Assembly: GCF_944325745.1 (NCBI RefSeq)
Contig: NZ_CALVBG010000003.1
Coordinates: 1-41,711, forward strand
Source of the DNA: an uncultured Faecalicoccus sp.
GTDB lineage: Bacteria > Bacillota_I > Bacilli_A > Erysipelotrichales > Erysipelotrichaceae
Length of the DNA: 41,711 nucleotides
Direction of reading: 5' to 3'
The first letter of the stretch is position 1. Every line of letters starts with the position of its first letter. The notes under the pieces are model-generated. The model was not told the origin of the DNA. It searched no databases and saw nothing but the letters and a program-made list of their open reading frames with translations. Positions 9,227 to 18,161 of this stretch are shown here, one piece after another. A program made the position numbers and the translations under genes.

Positions 9227-10153
9227 TATCTGATTTAGAATAAAATTTTCGAATCCTTGATCTTTATCAATCTTTCCCATCTTCATATCTTGATCAAGAT
9301 TTGCTAATAGATTCAATTTCTCCAGAAGTTCTTCACTTTGGAAAGAACGCGCCTTTTCCATATTTAACTTGACTCGATAAGGATGCGCTTTTAAATGACC
9401 GGCAATTTGATCTTGATCCATTCCCTCATCCATACATACTCGAACTTGAAACAAAAATCGAACTTGTGATGCCAAAAGGCCAAGAATTGCCAGCGGTTCC
9501 ATATTTTGGTCACGAAAATTGCGATAAAACGCAAGAAATCGAATGGCGCTGCGCTGAAACAAAGCATCGACCATTTTGAATACGTCGTCGATCGGCTCTG
9601 GTTTGATCAATGCTCGTACATCCTCTAAATTAACATGATCGGCGTACGTTTTTAATTTATGGATCTCCGACTCAATTCGTAATGCATCCATTCCAATATG
9701 GGAACTAAACCATGAGATTGCTTGCGGTTCCATGACTAAATTCTCTTTTTTTAAGAATTCATGGATCAAAGTTCTTTGACTCTGCTGATCCAGTGTAATA
9801 CAGGCATAGACCTCGCTTTTTTGAATCAGTTGTTTCACTAGCTTTTTTCGCTGATCCAGTTTGGCCCCATGGTAAACCAAGACAAGAATTGTTGAGGGAT
9901 CATCCGCCCTTTCTAAAAAAGGAACGATGTCATAAGAAGTTGAATTTTTGGAGGATAAAAAACTGCATTGTTCAACAATGATCATTTTTCTTTCATCAAA
10001 TATCGAAAACGAATCCATTTCCATCAGGACCTCATTTTGAGGATCGTGCAAAGCATCATATTGAACAACCGTATCGATATGATGTTTCTTTTTTAACGCA
10101 TTGATTTTTTGTTGGATACGACTCGTATCTTCACCATATATAAGACAAATCAT
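9224..10153 (-). CDS. holA: DNA polymerase III subunit delta
   Basis: Clamp-loader wrench that opens the beta clamp, 309 residues. The N-terminus MICLIYGEDTSRIQQKI is the expected YGED-type start of the AAA-like domain. Later segments LVLVYHGAKLDQRKKLVKQL, RIESEIHKL and IDDVFKMVDAL match the family. No Walker A is expected in delta. It follows comEC and precedes rpsT, a common Bacillota order. A strong internal promoter lies upstream in the comEC 3' end, so it is probably expressed independently of competence genes. Confidence 0.93.
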   Translation of the reverse strand: MICLIYGEDTSRIQQKINALKKKHHIDTVVQYDALHDPQNEVLMEMDSFSIFDERKMIIVEQCSFLSSKNSTSYDIVPFLERADDPSTILVLVYHGAKLDQRKKLVKQLIQKSEVYACITLDQQSQRTLIHEFLKKENLVMEPQAISWFSSHIGMDALRIESEIHKLKTYADHVNLEDVRALIKPEPIDDVFKMVDALFQRSAIRFLAFYRNFRDQNMEPLAILGLLASQVRFLFQVRVCMDEGMDQDQIAGHLKAHPYRVKLNMEKARSFQSEELLEKLNLLANLDQDMKMGKIDKDQGFENFILNQI

Positions 10154-10166
10154 TCTTTCCTCTTTT

Positions 10167-12083
10167 CTACTTTTGTATTATACCAAAGATATTTCTCCCT
10201 GTCTGAAAAATACATAGTCCGTGAAACGATTGGATCTGTATCATTCCCACTTCACTCGTTTTTAAATTAGAAATCCCCAAAATTTTCATCGTTTCCAAGA
10301 CCTCTATATCAGGATGCCCGTAGCGATTCTCAAAACCAACGGATATCAAAGCAATTTTAGGTTCGATATGATCTAAAAAAGAGAATGAACTGCTGGTACG
10401 CGATCCATGATGACCCGCTTTTAAGATCGTACATTTCAAATTAGGATAAGATTGAATCAATTGTTCTTCGACATCCGCCGAAGCATCCCCCATCCATAAA
10501 TAATCAACACCATCGTATGAAAAATAGTTAATGATGCTTTGATCATTTTCATCCTTTGCCTTACGATCGGCTAACAAAGAATAAAACGGATATTCAACAG
10601 GAATTTTTTCTTCATTCAAGCGGATGACTTTATCAATTTGAATATTCTTTTCCAGAGATTCCAATCCGCCACTATGGTCAAAATCCTCATGGGTAATGAT
10701 GAGACAATCGAGGTGATCGATATGCTTCAATCTAAGATAAGGCAAAACAATATCTTCCATATTATCACGATATAAATTTTGACCACAATCAATCATTACA
10801 GCGCTTTGATGGAATGGTTCTGTAATTAACGTACAATCCCCTTGTCCAATATCAAAAACGGTGACGCGAAAACAAAGATCCGAATAAGGCAATGCGAAAG
10901 GGATACCCGCTAACAAAAAAGAATATAAGATCTTTTTCAACGGTTTCTTACTTCTATAGATTGCAACAAGAATAAAAATTGATATCAAAATATAGAGCAA
11001 TCCGGCATCATATGTCCAACTCAATTTGGGGATCGAAGCAAGAAAAGGCTCCCAAATAGCAAACAAATCCAGATCAAAGCATAGTAGGATCCATGAAATC
11101 AAGAAAAACATCCCTGCCCCTTTTCTCAAAACACCAAAAAGAATCAAAATCATAAAATCTACTTCTTGGAAATATAAATATTGAAGGCCACATAAAACGC
11201 TCTTTTCCATCAAAAACCGACAATAAGAATCAGGACATAGATGATAGATCAAATTCATCAGATTCGGAAGTACAAAGGCAAAGGAAGTTGCTTTTTCCGG
11301 CATTAAGATAAAGAAGATGAAACAGCTAAAAATAAATTGAGCCTGCCAATCGGTAAATAAGATCTTCGAAAAGCGATGACAAGCCATGCGCAATATTGAA
11401 GTGGTAAAAACAAACAAAGTTCCCCATACAATCAACAGTAAAAAACTGATACCGTAAATCAAATGTCTATGATGAAGCCATCTTCGAAGGCGTTTTTCAA
11501 GAATCATGACCAAGCCCAGAATCGGCAACGATAAACGGCTCATCAATTCTGGCAATGAATCGTTATAAATTCCATAAAGCACCATTTTCCAATACGGATC
11601 TTTTGTTGAAAAATAATGATAAATTGTACCTTTCCATGTGCTTTGTCTTTGTACCAGCGATGTCGCGTCGGCATTTGCCTGATAATATATATTTTCTTCT
11701 TTTAGATAATCTTCAAAGGAAAATAAAGATATATTCTGTAAAGAATGTACTTTTTCAAATTCTGAAAGATGAATAATATCATAAAATTGAGCATCCGATA
11801 GGCCATAGACTACCACTTTGACAGATCGATCGTGTGCAAATACATAATTTTCTTTGATCTGATAAATTGTATAATCTCCCTCTTTAGGTGGTGATGGAGT
11901 TTGACCATCAAGAACCGCTAAAAACAGGCAGATCCCTGCCCATATTAAGAACCATACGAATTTTTTAGAATAACGATAGAGTACGGTCCCATACAGAAAG
12001 ATCCATCCCATAACAAAGATCAAATCATCTACAAGCAAAGAAAACCAGCAGCCTAAGACGATCAAGAAACAAATTTTTTTCAT
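10167..12083 (-). CDS. comEC: ComEC/Rec2-family DNA uptake channel
   Basis: Polytopic membrane protein that carries single-stranded DNA across the membrane during transformation. It is 638 residues, shorter than the roughly 750 typical. The N-terminal third has membrane helices and a soluble segment, the middle is a run of hydrophobic helices, and residues from about 410 form a metallo-beta-lactamase domain (VFDIGQGDCTLI, THEDFDHSGG, MGDASADVEEQL, KAGHHGSRTSS). The usual SGLH-type signature of the competence domain is not recognisable; SLPELMSRLSLPILGL is found where it would be expected. Its ATG overlaps the comEA stop by four bases. Function is inferred from family and synteny. Confidence 0.88.
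   Translation of the reverse strand: MKKICFLIVLGCWFSLLVDDLIFVMGWIFLYGTVLYRYSKKFVWFLIWAGICLFLAVLDGQTPSPPKEGDYTIYQIKENYVFAHDRSVKVVVYGLSDAQFYDIIHLSEFEKVHSLQNISLFSFEDYLKEENIYYQANADATSLVQRQSTWKGTIYHYFSTKDPYWKMVLYGIYNDSLPELMSRLSLPILGLVMILEKRLRRWLHHRHLIYGISFLLLIVWGTLFVFTTSILRMACHRFSKILFTDWQAQFIFSCFIFFILMPEKATSFAFVLPNLMNLIYHLCPDSYCRFLMEKSVLCGLQYLYFQEVDFMILILFGVLRKGAGMFFLISWILLCFDLDLFAIWEPFLASIPKLSWTYDAGLLYILISIFILVAIYRSKKPLKKILYSFLLAGIPFALPYSDLCFRVTVFDIGQGDCTLITEPFHQSAVMIDCGQNLYRDNMEDIVLPYLRLKHIDHLDCLIITHEDFDHSGGLESLEKNIQIDKVIRLNEEKIPVEYPFYSLLADRKAKDENDQSIINYFSYDGVDYLWMGDASADVEEQLIQSYPNLKCTILKAGHHGSRTSSSFSFLDHIEPKIALISVGFENRYGHPDIEVLETMKILGISNLKTSEVGMIQIQSFHGLCIFQTGRNIFGIIQK
10177..10205 (-). promoter_or_regulatory. 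Promoter for holA at the comEC 3' end
   Basis: Minus strand: CAGACA (10200-10205), 17-base spacer ending in TGG, then TATAAT (10177-10182), which makes an extended -10. It lies across the last codons of comEC and gives a leader of about 15-20 bases before holA. Confidence 0.65.
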
Positions 12084-12562
12084 AAAGAAATCTGTTCTTT
12101 CATTTTCTCAAAAGTTTTATCGCCAATTCCTTTGACATTTTTCAAGTCATCCAAAGAAGTAAATGGCTGTTCTTTTCGATACTCTATGATCCTCTGCGCT
12201 ATGGAAGGTCCTACGCCCGGCAAGGTATCTAATTCCTCCAAACTCGCATTATTGATGGAAACAAGATCTTTTGTTTCTTGAATAGAAGGAATAACCAGTA
12301 CCGTATCGGGGGATACTTGTTCCAGCAAGGAAATGGATTGCGTATCTGCTGTCTCAGTTAGTCCTCCTGCCTTCTCGATCGCATCCTGAGCAGTACCTTC
12401 CCATTTCAAAGTTACGACACCCGGATTGTTTACTTCTCCTTTTACTTCAACTTGCTTAGTAGAAGGTTTGATCAAATCCAAAGAGACAGGCTGATAGCGA
12501 CCATAATACGCAAAACAAATCAAAGAGATCCCCATAATAAAAAGAAGAGCTCGCTTAAACAT
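12080..12562 (-). CDS. comEA: ComEA-like DNA receptor
   Basis: Membrane-anchored DNA-binding protein of the competence machinery. The 160 residues begin at 12562; an ATG and a GTG just upstream are too close to the AAGAAGG site. Residues about 4-20 are a membrane anchor. An SLBB-like domain (VEVKGEVNNPGVVTL) covers roughly 38-95. The C-terminal tandem helix-hairpin-helix DNA-binding module has INNASLEELDTLPGVGPSIAQRI and LKNVKGIGDKTFEKM. It overlaps comEC by four bases and lies 33 bases after greA with no terminator between. Confidence 0.93.
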   Translation of the reverse strand: MFKRALLFIMGISLICFAYYGRYQPVSLDLIKPSTKQVEVKGEVNNPGVVTLKWEGTAQDAIEKAGGLTETADTQSISLLEQVSPDTVLVIPSIQETKDLVSINNASLEELDTLPGVGPSIAQRIIEYRKEQPFTSLDDLKNVKGIGDKTFEKMKEQISL

Positions 12563-12595
12563 AAACATCACCCTTCTTAAATACGATATATTTTT

Positions 12596-13084
12596 CTATT
12601 TGATCATTAAAATTTTAACTTTGTAAGGTTCTTCGACACGTGTGACCGTTACGATCTCATCGACCTTATGATCCATAATAGCTTCCGCTAATGGTGTATT
12701 ATTTGATAATTTTCCATTTAACGGATCGGCTTCAATCGAACCCACAATCGAAAATGTGTTCTCTGTATGATCCGAGAGATCTTCTAAAGTAACGATAGAA
12801 CCTAGTTTCACAACCGCATTTTTGCTTTTCTTTCGTTTTCCATCGGATTCTTCAATGATCTCGGCATTTTTGATCATGGCTTCCAATTCACGAATACGGG
12901 CTTCCACCTGGGCTTGATGTTCACGAGCCGCATCATAATCCGCATTTTCAGAAAGGTCCCCTTGTGCACGAGCTTCCTGCAACTCAGCAATCACTTGCTG
13001 ACGTACATTCTGCACTAAATCTTCATGCTCTTTGACCAGATCATTATATCCATCCTGTGTGACATAAAATTTATCGTTTTCCAT
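12596..13084 (-). CDS. greA: Transcription elongation factor GreA
   Basis: Binds the RNA polymerase secondary channel and stimulates cleavage of backtracked transcripts. It has 162 residues with the N-terminal coiled-coil, whose tip carries the catalytic acidic pair in GDLSENADYDAARE, and the C-terminal FKBP-like domain (LGSIVTLEDL, ADPLNGKLSNNTPLAEAI). GreA in most Bacillota is 157-160 residues, so length is normal. It heads greA-comEA-comEC, an uncommon placement that may give the uptake genes a constitutive baseline. Confidence 0.96.
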   Translation of the reverse strand: MENDKFYVTQDGYNDLVKEHEDLVQNVRQQVIAELQEARAQGDLSENADYDAAREHQAQVEARIRELEAMIKNAEIIEESDGKRKKSKNAVVKLGSIVTLEDLSDHTENTFSIVGSIEADPLNGKLSNNTPLAEAIMDHKVDEIVTVTRVEEPYKVKILMIK

Positions 13085-13114
13085 ATACTCACCTTCTTAT
13101 TTTATTGCATTGTG

Positions 13115-13142
13115 ATTATAGCATACACGTTGATTTTTTCAA
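13115..13142 (-). promoter_or_regulatory. Promoter for greA-comEA-comEC
   Basis: Minus strand: TTGAAA (13137-13142), 16-base spacer, TATAAT (13115-13120), just after the mltG stop and about 30 bases before greA. Confidence 0.7.
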
Positions 13143-13145
13143 TGT

Positions 13146-14231
13146 TTAATTCAGGATCAGACCGAGTTCCTCACAAATCGCCATATGCTCTTCATAAGTT
13201 TTTGAATAGTGAACGGAGCCATCTCCATTGATGTCCGCTGCAAAGAAATAATAGTCAGAGTCTTCCGGTTCTAAAACCGCTACCAGCGCATCCTCTCCCG
13301 GATTTAAAATAGGTCCGATAGGAAGGCCCGGATTCAAATACGTATTATACGGTGATTCAACATCGGTTTCTGTCTCACAGTCTTGCGGATCATCGAATTC
13401 ATCGTATAAGGCATAGCAGACCGTAACACTCGATTCCAGATTCATATGATCCGCCAATCGATTATAGAAAACTCCCGCAATCATCGGCATCTCTTTGGTC
13501 GATCCAGATTCAAACTGAACGATACTGGCAAGGGTTACCAGTTCATGCACCGAGTATTCACTCGATTCAAATTCACTTTGATGTTTATTGTAGATACGAG
13601 CAAATTGATCAAGGAAAGTTCGTGTGATCGTATCTATATCACTATCCAGATCTAAAAAATAAGTCTCTGGGAATAAGTAACCTTCTAAAGCAACGTTATA
13701 TTCCGAATGATTTAAATCATCGATGTTCAAAAACGAATAATCGGCTGCCAATTCAGTTAAATAATCTAAATCGTTCCATTGCGCTAAAATCTCATCCTCT
13801 GAATACTGCGGAAACAGCTCAGATATCGACGCGGCGACTTCTTTTGCCCAAGTCCCTTCAGGAATCGTCAAAGACACAGATTCATGCAGGATCTTAGACT
13901 CATCCGCAATCGTCTCTAAAAGTTCTGAAGCACTCATTCCATCGTTTAACGCAAACAAACCGGCATAATACTGATCATGCGAGGTTAGTTTCGCATAGAG
14001 ATCCACAACTTGAACGGAAGATATCAAGCCTTCCTCTTTTAAATTTGTTAAAACAGAATCAAAGGTTTCCCCTTCGTCAATCTCAAAATCAACCGATGTA
14101 GACCCGTCTCCTGTGGGTCCTAAGTTCTTCCAGGCAAAGAGTCCCAATCCTGCAATTCCTAAAATCAAGATTGCGATCATAAAAACGGCAATCTTTTTTC
14201 CTCGTGAGCGTTTTTTGATCCGCTTAGGCAT
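13146..14231 (-). CDS. mltG: Endolytic murein transglycosylase MltG (YceG-like)
   Basis: Membrane-anchored lytic transglycosylase thought to end nascent glycan strands near cell-wall synthases. The start MPKRIKKRS at 14231 has AGAGG nine bases upstream; an ATG at 14240 touches that site. A basic tail and one membrane helix (residues about 14-35) precede the LysM-like and YceG domains. Signatures are LASIVQFESGS, GVFYNRL, PYNTYLNPGLPIGPILNPG and YYFFAADINGDGSVHYS. The usual ExE of the active-site segment reads QFE here, so the first acidic residue is Gln. It overlaps the DUF1292 gene by eight bases at the end of ireB-ruvX-DUF1292-mltG. Confidence 0.93.
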   Translation of the reverse strand: MPKRIKKRSRGKKIAVFMIAILILGIAGLGLFAWKNLGPTGDGSTSVDFEIDEGETFDSVLTNLKEEGLISSVQVVDLYAKLTSHDQYYAGLFALNDGMSASELLETIADESKILHESVSLTIPEGTWAKEVAASISELFPQYSEDEILAQWNDLDYLTELAADYSFLNIDDLNHSEYNVALEGYLFPETYFLDLDSDIDTITRTFLDQFARIYNKHQSEFESSEYSVHELVTLASIVQFESGSTKEMPMIAGVFYNRLADHMNLESSVTVCYALYDEFDDPQDCETETDVESPYNTYLNPGLPIGPILNPGEDALVAVLEPEDSDYYFFAADINGDGSVHYSKTYEEHMAICEELGLILN

Positions 14232-14478
14232 TTTCTTCATCCTCTACAAATGTATTGATCACTTCTTCAACCATATTCCATTCATCTTCTGATTCAATCG
14301 GAAAAAGGTTTCCTTTGTCATCGTAACAAGATGCATAAACTTCTTCTGAATCATGATCCGCATCTTGGAATACCACATATTGTTTCTGATATTCATCACT
14401 GTCAAAAGTAAAAAGAATGGTCATCTTTTTTTCATTTCCGTTTTCATCTTGTACATAAAGGCAATTTGAATCTAACAT
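14224..14478 (-). CDS. DUF1292 family protein (YrzB-like)
   Basis: A small acidic protein of 84 residues with no known biochemical role. The start at MLDSNCLYVQDENG (14478) has AAGAAAGGAA upstream; an earlier in-frame ATG lies inside ruvX. DENGNE, FDSDEYQKQYVVFQ, EVYASCYDDKGNLFPIESEDEW and the C-terminal VEEVINTFVEDEE match the DUF1292/YrzB family. It sits in its usual place after ireB and ruvX. Confidence 0.9.
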   Translation of the reverse strand: MLDSNCLYVQDENGNEKKMTILFTFDSDEYQKQYVVFQDADHDSEEVYASCYDDKGNLFPIESEDEWNMVEEVINTFVEDEENA

Positions 14479-14516
14479 AATTTTGGTTCCTTTCTTGGCA
14501 AAAAAAATAGGGATAA

Positions 14517-14942
14517 TCAAAAACCCCCATTTTCCCGATCTAAAAATCCTTGTAAAATCTCAACTGCTGCGAGTTGATCAATTACTTTCTTGCGCTTCTT
14601 TCTCGAAACATCCCCTTCTAATAAGATTCGAGTCGCACTTACGGTCGTTAACCGTTCATCCCAAAGCGTAACATCATAACCTTCTTTTTTTAATTCTTCC
14701 GCAAACTGAATTGAAATCTGAGCACGTTCCCCAATATCACCATTCATATGTTTAGGAAGGCCCAGAACAACTTTCTTTACCTGATGCTCTTCCAATAATT
14801 CTAATACTTGATCAAAGCAGAGGTCATAATCATCATGCGGGAAACGAATCGTTTTTAAAGTTCGCGCAACCATCCCGGTGCCATCACTAATCGCTACCCC
14901 ACACGTTACACTTCCAAGGTCTAAGCCAATAACACGAGCCAT
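14517..14942 (-). CDS. ruvX: RuvX/YqgF family putative pre-16S rRNA nuclease
   Basis: RNase H-fold nuclease proposed to process the 5' end of 16S rRNA, formerly called a Holliday junction resolvase. It has 141 residues with the acidic motif IGLDLGSVTCGVAISD, VVLGLPKHMNGDIGERA, and WDERLTTVSATRILLEGDVSRKKRKKVIDQLAAVEILQGFLD. The ATG overlaps the ireB stop (TAATG), so translation is coupled. Confidence 0.95.
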   Translation of the reverse strand: MARVIGLDLGSVTCGVAISDGTGMVARTLKTIRFPHDDYDLCFDQVLELLEEHQVKKVVLGLPKHMNGDIGERAQISIQFAEELKKEGYDVTLWDERLTTVSATRILLEGDVSRKKRKKVIDQLAAVEILQGFLDRENGGF

Positions 14943-15193
14943 TATTTTTCCAAATAGGCACGGACAAGTTCTTCAATGATCTCGTACCGTTCAATACGCT
15001 GAATCAAATTTCTCGCATTTTTATGAGAAGAAATATACGCTGGATCATTGCTGATCAAATAACCGGCAATCTGGTTGACCGAATTATATCCTCTTTCTTC
15101 CAACGCTTCGCTTACTTCACGTAAAATGGATTTAATATTCTCACGGCGTATCTCTTCCGTGGTAAATGTCATAGTTTCTGTAATGTCTTTCAT
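14942..15193 (-). CDS. ireB: IreB family regulatory phosphoprotein (UPF0297)
   Basis: A protein of 83 residues, homologous to IreB of Enterococcus, which is phosphorylated by the PASTA kinase IreK and modulates cephalosporin tolerance. The start MKDITETMTFTTEE at 15193 has AAGGAG nine bases upstream. The body ILREVSEALEERGYNSVNQIAGYLISNDPAYISSHKNARNLI is characteristic. Threonines near the N-terminus could be phosphorylation sites, by analogy only. It is first in a four-gene operon ending in mltG. Confidence 0.93.
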   Translation of the reverse strand: MKDITETMTFTTEEIRRENIKSILREVSEALEERGYNSVNQIAGYLISNDPAYISSHKNARNLIQRIERYEIIEELVRAYLEK

Positions 15194-15218
15194 ACTATCA
15201 CACTCCTTGGCTATAGGT

Positions 15219-15224
15219 ATTATA
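15219..15224 (-). promoter_or_regulatory. -10 box for ireB-ruvX-DUF1292-mltG
   Basis: Minus strand TATAAT within TCATGTATAATAC, about 25 bases before the ireB start. The -35 at 17 bases (TTTCTT) is weak. The surrounding 19 bases closely match the rny promoter. Confidence 0.6.
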
Positions 15225-15263
15225 CATGAAACGAAATAAAAAAGAAACACTTTACATCAAACT

Positions 15264-15300
15264 AAAAAAAGCGAGGATTTGAATAGAAATCCCCACTTTT
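15264..15300 (-). terminator. Intrinsic terminator after alaS
   Basis: Minus-strand 12-bp stem (15287-15298 with 15269-15280, two G-U pairs) and a six-base loop, followed by seven Us. It directly follows the alaS stop. Confidence 0.9.
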
Positions 15301-15303
15301 CAA

Positions 15304-17925
15304 TTAATTTAGACTGTTTTTAATAGTTTCCAGCGCCTCTTCCAGCTTAGAAACATCTTTTCCACCGGCTTGTGCCAAATCAGGTTTACCACCGCCATTG
15401 CCTTGGCAGATCTGAGATGCCGTTTTGACTAGATTGCCTGAATGGATCCCTTTAGCGATTGCATTTTTACCAGCACCGCAAACAAAAATCAGTTTATCCT
15501 CATTCACGCTGGCAAAGAAACAAATCAGATCCGGATCTTGACTCTTAAGATTGGATACGATTTCTTTCAAAGATTTTCCATCCATGTTAGAAACCTTGCG
15601 GATCAGTACTTTATAATCATTGACCTCTTTGGCATCCTGCAGCCATTCTTTCGATTTTAAGGCAAGAATTTGATTCTTTAAATTTTCGTTTTCTTTTTGT
15701 AAGGCTTTATTTTGTTCAAAGAAAGACTCCATTTTATGATCTAATTCTTTAATACTCTTTTGTTTGGCGCTTGCCGCAATATTTTCAAGCATCTTATGTT
15801 CGAAAACAAAGTCTTTATAGGCTTCCATTCTTGTCTTCGCGGTAATACGACGGACATCCGATCCAATGCTTTCTTCACTGATGATCTTGCATAAGCCGAT
15901 CTGAGCCGTATTATCTACGTGGCAGCCACCGCAGAATTCTTTGGAAACCGATCCCATCGTAACAACACGTACGCGATCACCATACTTTTCATTAAATAAG
16001 GCCGTCGCTCCCGATTGACGGGCCTTTTCAATATCCATGACTTCTTTTTGGACAGGATAGGCTGCCTGAATATATTCATTGACCAAACGTTCTACTTCTT
16101 CCAGCTGACTCGGTGTTACTTTTTCGTAATGGTTAAAATCAAAGCGCAGATATTCGTCACAAACATAAGATCCTGCCTGTGAAATATGATCGCCAACTAC
16201 CTGTTTTAAAGCACTTTGCAGCAAATGTGTACAAGAGTGATTCGCGGTAATGGCTTCACGACGTTGACGATCCACCGTTTGGGATAGAAGCATTCCGTCC
16301 TGAACAGTTCCATTTTCCAAAACGATATGAACCAAAGATTGGCCATTCGGAGCTTTTTGCACATCGACAACGCGCGCTTTAAAGCCTTCCGATTCTACCG
16401 CACCCGTATCTGCAACTTGTCCTCCGCTTTCTGCATAGAAACATGTTTGATCGAAGATGATATCGCCTTCATCGCTCAGAGAATCGACACGGTTTCCCTC
16501 TTTAAAGACACCAATCACTTTCCCCTCACAAGAAAGATGATCATAGCCGATATAAGCGCTTGGATCTGTAAAGTTCATCAGATCTTGATGTTGAGAAGAG
16601 AAAGATTCTTTTGCGTTTCGGGCATTTCTTGCTCTTTCTTTTTGTTTTTCCATCTGTTCATCGAATGCTTCACGTGAAACCGTCAATCCACTTTCTTCAG
16701 CGATTTCTTGGGTAAGTTCAAATGGGAATCCATAAGTATCATAAAGCCGGAAAACAACTTCTCCGGATAACGTGCCATCCGTTGCCTTGGCAATCTCATC
16801 ATCCAGCAAGGCTTGTCCGTTCTTCAAAGTTTTCTTAAACGTATCCTCTTCAATGCGGATCAGTTTTTGGTTCAATTCAACATGTTCTTGTAAGTAAGGA
16901 TAGAAATCTTTCATCGCATCCGCTACAACCGGTACTAAACGATATAAGAAAGAGTCTTCCAAACCAAGCTTTAAACCATAGCGGACAGCACGGCGCAATA
17001 CACGACGCAAAACATAACCGCGGCCGCTGTTCGAAAAGTTTGCTCCGTCACTCAACGCAAAAGTAACGGTACGGATATGGTCGGCAATGACACGATATGC
17101 CATTTTATATTCTCCTTCATAAGGATGTTTGGCCATTTTTTCGGTCGCACGGATAATCGGCAAAAACAGATCTGTATCAAAGTTTGTTTCACCATCCTGG
17201 ATCAAAGCGACCAAACGTTCCAATCCCATACCAGTATCGATATTTTTCTGTGGAAGTTCTTTATAATCTTTTCGATCGATCGAAGGATCGCAGTCAAACT
17301 GAGAGAAGACAATATTCCATACCTCGACATATCGATCGTTTTCTAATTCTTCAAAAAACAAGCGTTCTCCCAATCCATCGGGATCATACTTAGGACCTCT
17401 GTCAAAAAAGATCTCAGAATCCGGTCCTCCAGGACCTTTTCCAATCTCCCAAAAATTATCCATCGTTCTTAAAATATGCTTCGGATCTACTCCACATTTT
17501 TCCGTCCAAATGCGGTAAGCATCATCATCGTCGGTATACACGGAAATATAGAGACGATCTTTATCGATGCCCATCCATTCTTCGCTCGTTAAAAATTCCC
17601 AGGCGAAGGGAATGGCTTCCTCTTTAAAATAGTCTCCGATACTGAAGTTACCCAACATTTCAAAAAAGGTATGATGTCGAGCCGTTTTCCCAACATTTTC
17701 GATATCGTTGGTACGAATGCTTTTCTGTGCATTGGCAATTCGATTGCTTCTAGGTTTTTCACTTCCGTCAAAATATTTTTTCAAAGCAGCCACACCGGCA
17801 TTGATCCACAGCAAAGTGGGATCGTTGTTTGGGATCAGACTTGCTCCTGGTTCAATCATATGTCCTTTACTTTTAAAGAAATCCAAAAACATTTGACGAA
17901 CTTGATTCCCGGTTAATTCACGCAT
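15304..17925 (-). CDS. alaS: Alanyl-tRNA synthetase
   Basis: Charges tRNA-Ala and hydrolyses mischarged Ser/Gly-tRNA. It has 873 residues. The start MRELTGNQVRQMFLDFF at 17925 has AGGAGG seven bases upstream; an ATG six bases earlier touches the site. The class II core includes ARHHTFFEMLGNFSIGDYF and GMGLERL. Editing-domain zinc ligands appear in NHSCTHLL and CGGCHVD. The C-Ala domain with GNGGGKPDLAQAGG closes the protein. Expression is controlled by an upstream T-box. Confidence 0.98.
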   Translation of the reverse strand: MRELTGNQVRQMFLDFFKSKGHMIEPGASLIPNNDPTLLWINAGVAALKKYFDGSEKPRSNRIANAQKSIRTNDIENVGKTARHHTFFEMLGNFSIGDYFKEEAIPFAWEFLTSEEWMGIDKDRLYISVYTDDDDAYRIWTEKCGVDPKHILRTMDNFWEIGKGPGGPDSEIFFDRGPKYDPDGLGERLFFEELENDRYVEVWNIVFSQFDCDPSIDRKDYKELPQKNIDTGMGLERLVALIQDGETNFDTDLFLPIIRATEKMAKHPYEGEYKMAYRVIADHIRTVTFALSDGANFSNSGRGYVLRRVLRRAVRYGLKLGLEDSFLYRLVPVVADAMKDFYPYLQEHVELNQKLIRIEEDTFKKTLKNGQALLDDEIAKATDGTLSGEVVFRLYDTYGFPFELTQEIAEESGLTVSREAFDEQMEKQKERARNARNAKESFSSQHQDLMNFTDPSAYIGYDHLSCEGKVIGVFKEGNRVDSLSDEGDIIFDQTCFYAESGGQVADTGAVESEGFKARVVDVQKAPNGQSLVHIVLENGTVQDGMLLSQTVDRQRREAITANHSCTHLLQSALKQVVGDHISQAGSYVCDEYLRFDFNHYEKVTPSQLEEVERLVNEYIQAAYPVQKEVMDIEKARQSGATALFNEKYGDRVRVVTMGSVSKEFCGGCHVDNTAQIGLCKIISEESIGSDVRRITAKTRMEAYKDFVFEHKMLENIAASAKQKSIKELDHKMESFFEQNKALQKENENLKNQILALKSKEWLQDAKEVNDYKVLIRKVSNMDGKSLKEIVSNLKSQDPDLICFFASVNEDKLIFVCGAGKNAIAKGIHSGNLVKTASQICQGNGGGKPDLAQAGGKDVSKLEEALETIKNSLN

Positions 17926-17944
17926 GTTCATTCCTCCTAGTAAA

Positions 17945-18150
17945 ATAAAAAAAACGTTCCTGCTTCTAGGAACGTAAAATTACGCGGTACCATCCTAGTT
18001 CGTTTTCATTGAAAACGCACTTAATTGATCGTTAACGCTGAGCGCGGCCTAACTCCAAAGGAGCTTCAAAGATTCTCACTGCAAGGCTTGCACCTTCCGC
18101 CTTGTCTCTCAATGTCCCGATCTTCTTCTACTTATCTTTTTCAATGTTAG
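17945..18150 (-). promoter_or_regulatory. T-box riboswitch, alanine type
   Basis: A tRNA-sensing leader before alaS. The antiterminator core AGGATGGTACCGCG (17983-17996) has the UGGU bulge that pairs with the ACCA end of uncharged tRNA-Ala. Stem I carries the AGUA element (18129-18132) opposite GAA (18065-18067), directly followed by GCU (18062-18064), an Ala codon that acts as the specifier. The competing terminator is ACGTTCC/GGAACGT (arms 17969-17975 and 17954-17960), followed by eight Us. All expected parts are present. Confidence 0.95.
17947..17975 (-). terminator. T-box regulated terminator before alaS
   Basis: Hairpin ACGTTCC-(8 bases)-GGAACGT with a U-run at 17954-17947, about 20 bases before the alaS ATG. 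It is the off-state of the T-box. Confidence 0.93.
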
Positions 18151-18161
18151 ACGAATGAATG

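Noticed and set aside
14942-15250. Longer N-terminus for IreB beginning at 15250
   Set aside because: The extra residues cover the -10 region, and the family starts near MKDITETM, which has a good ribosome-binding site.
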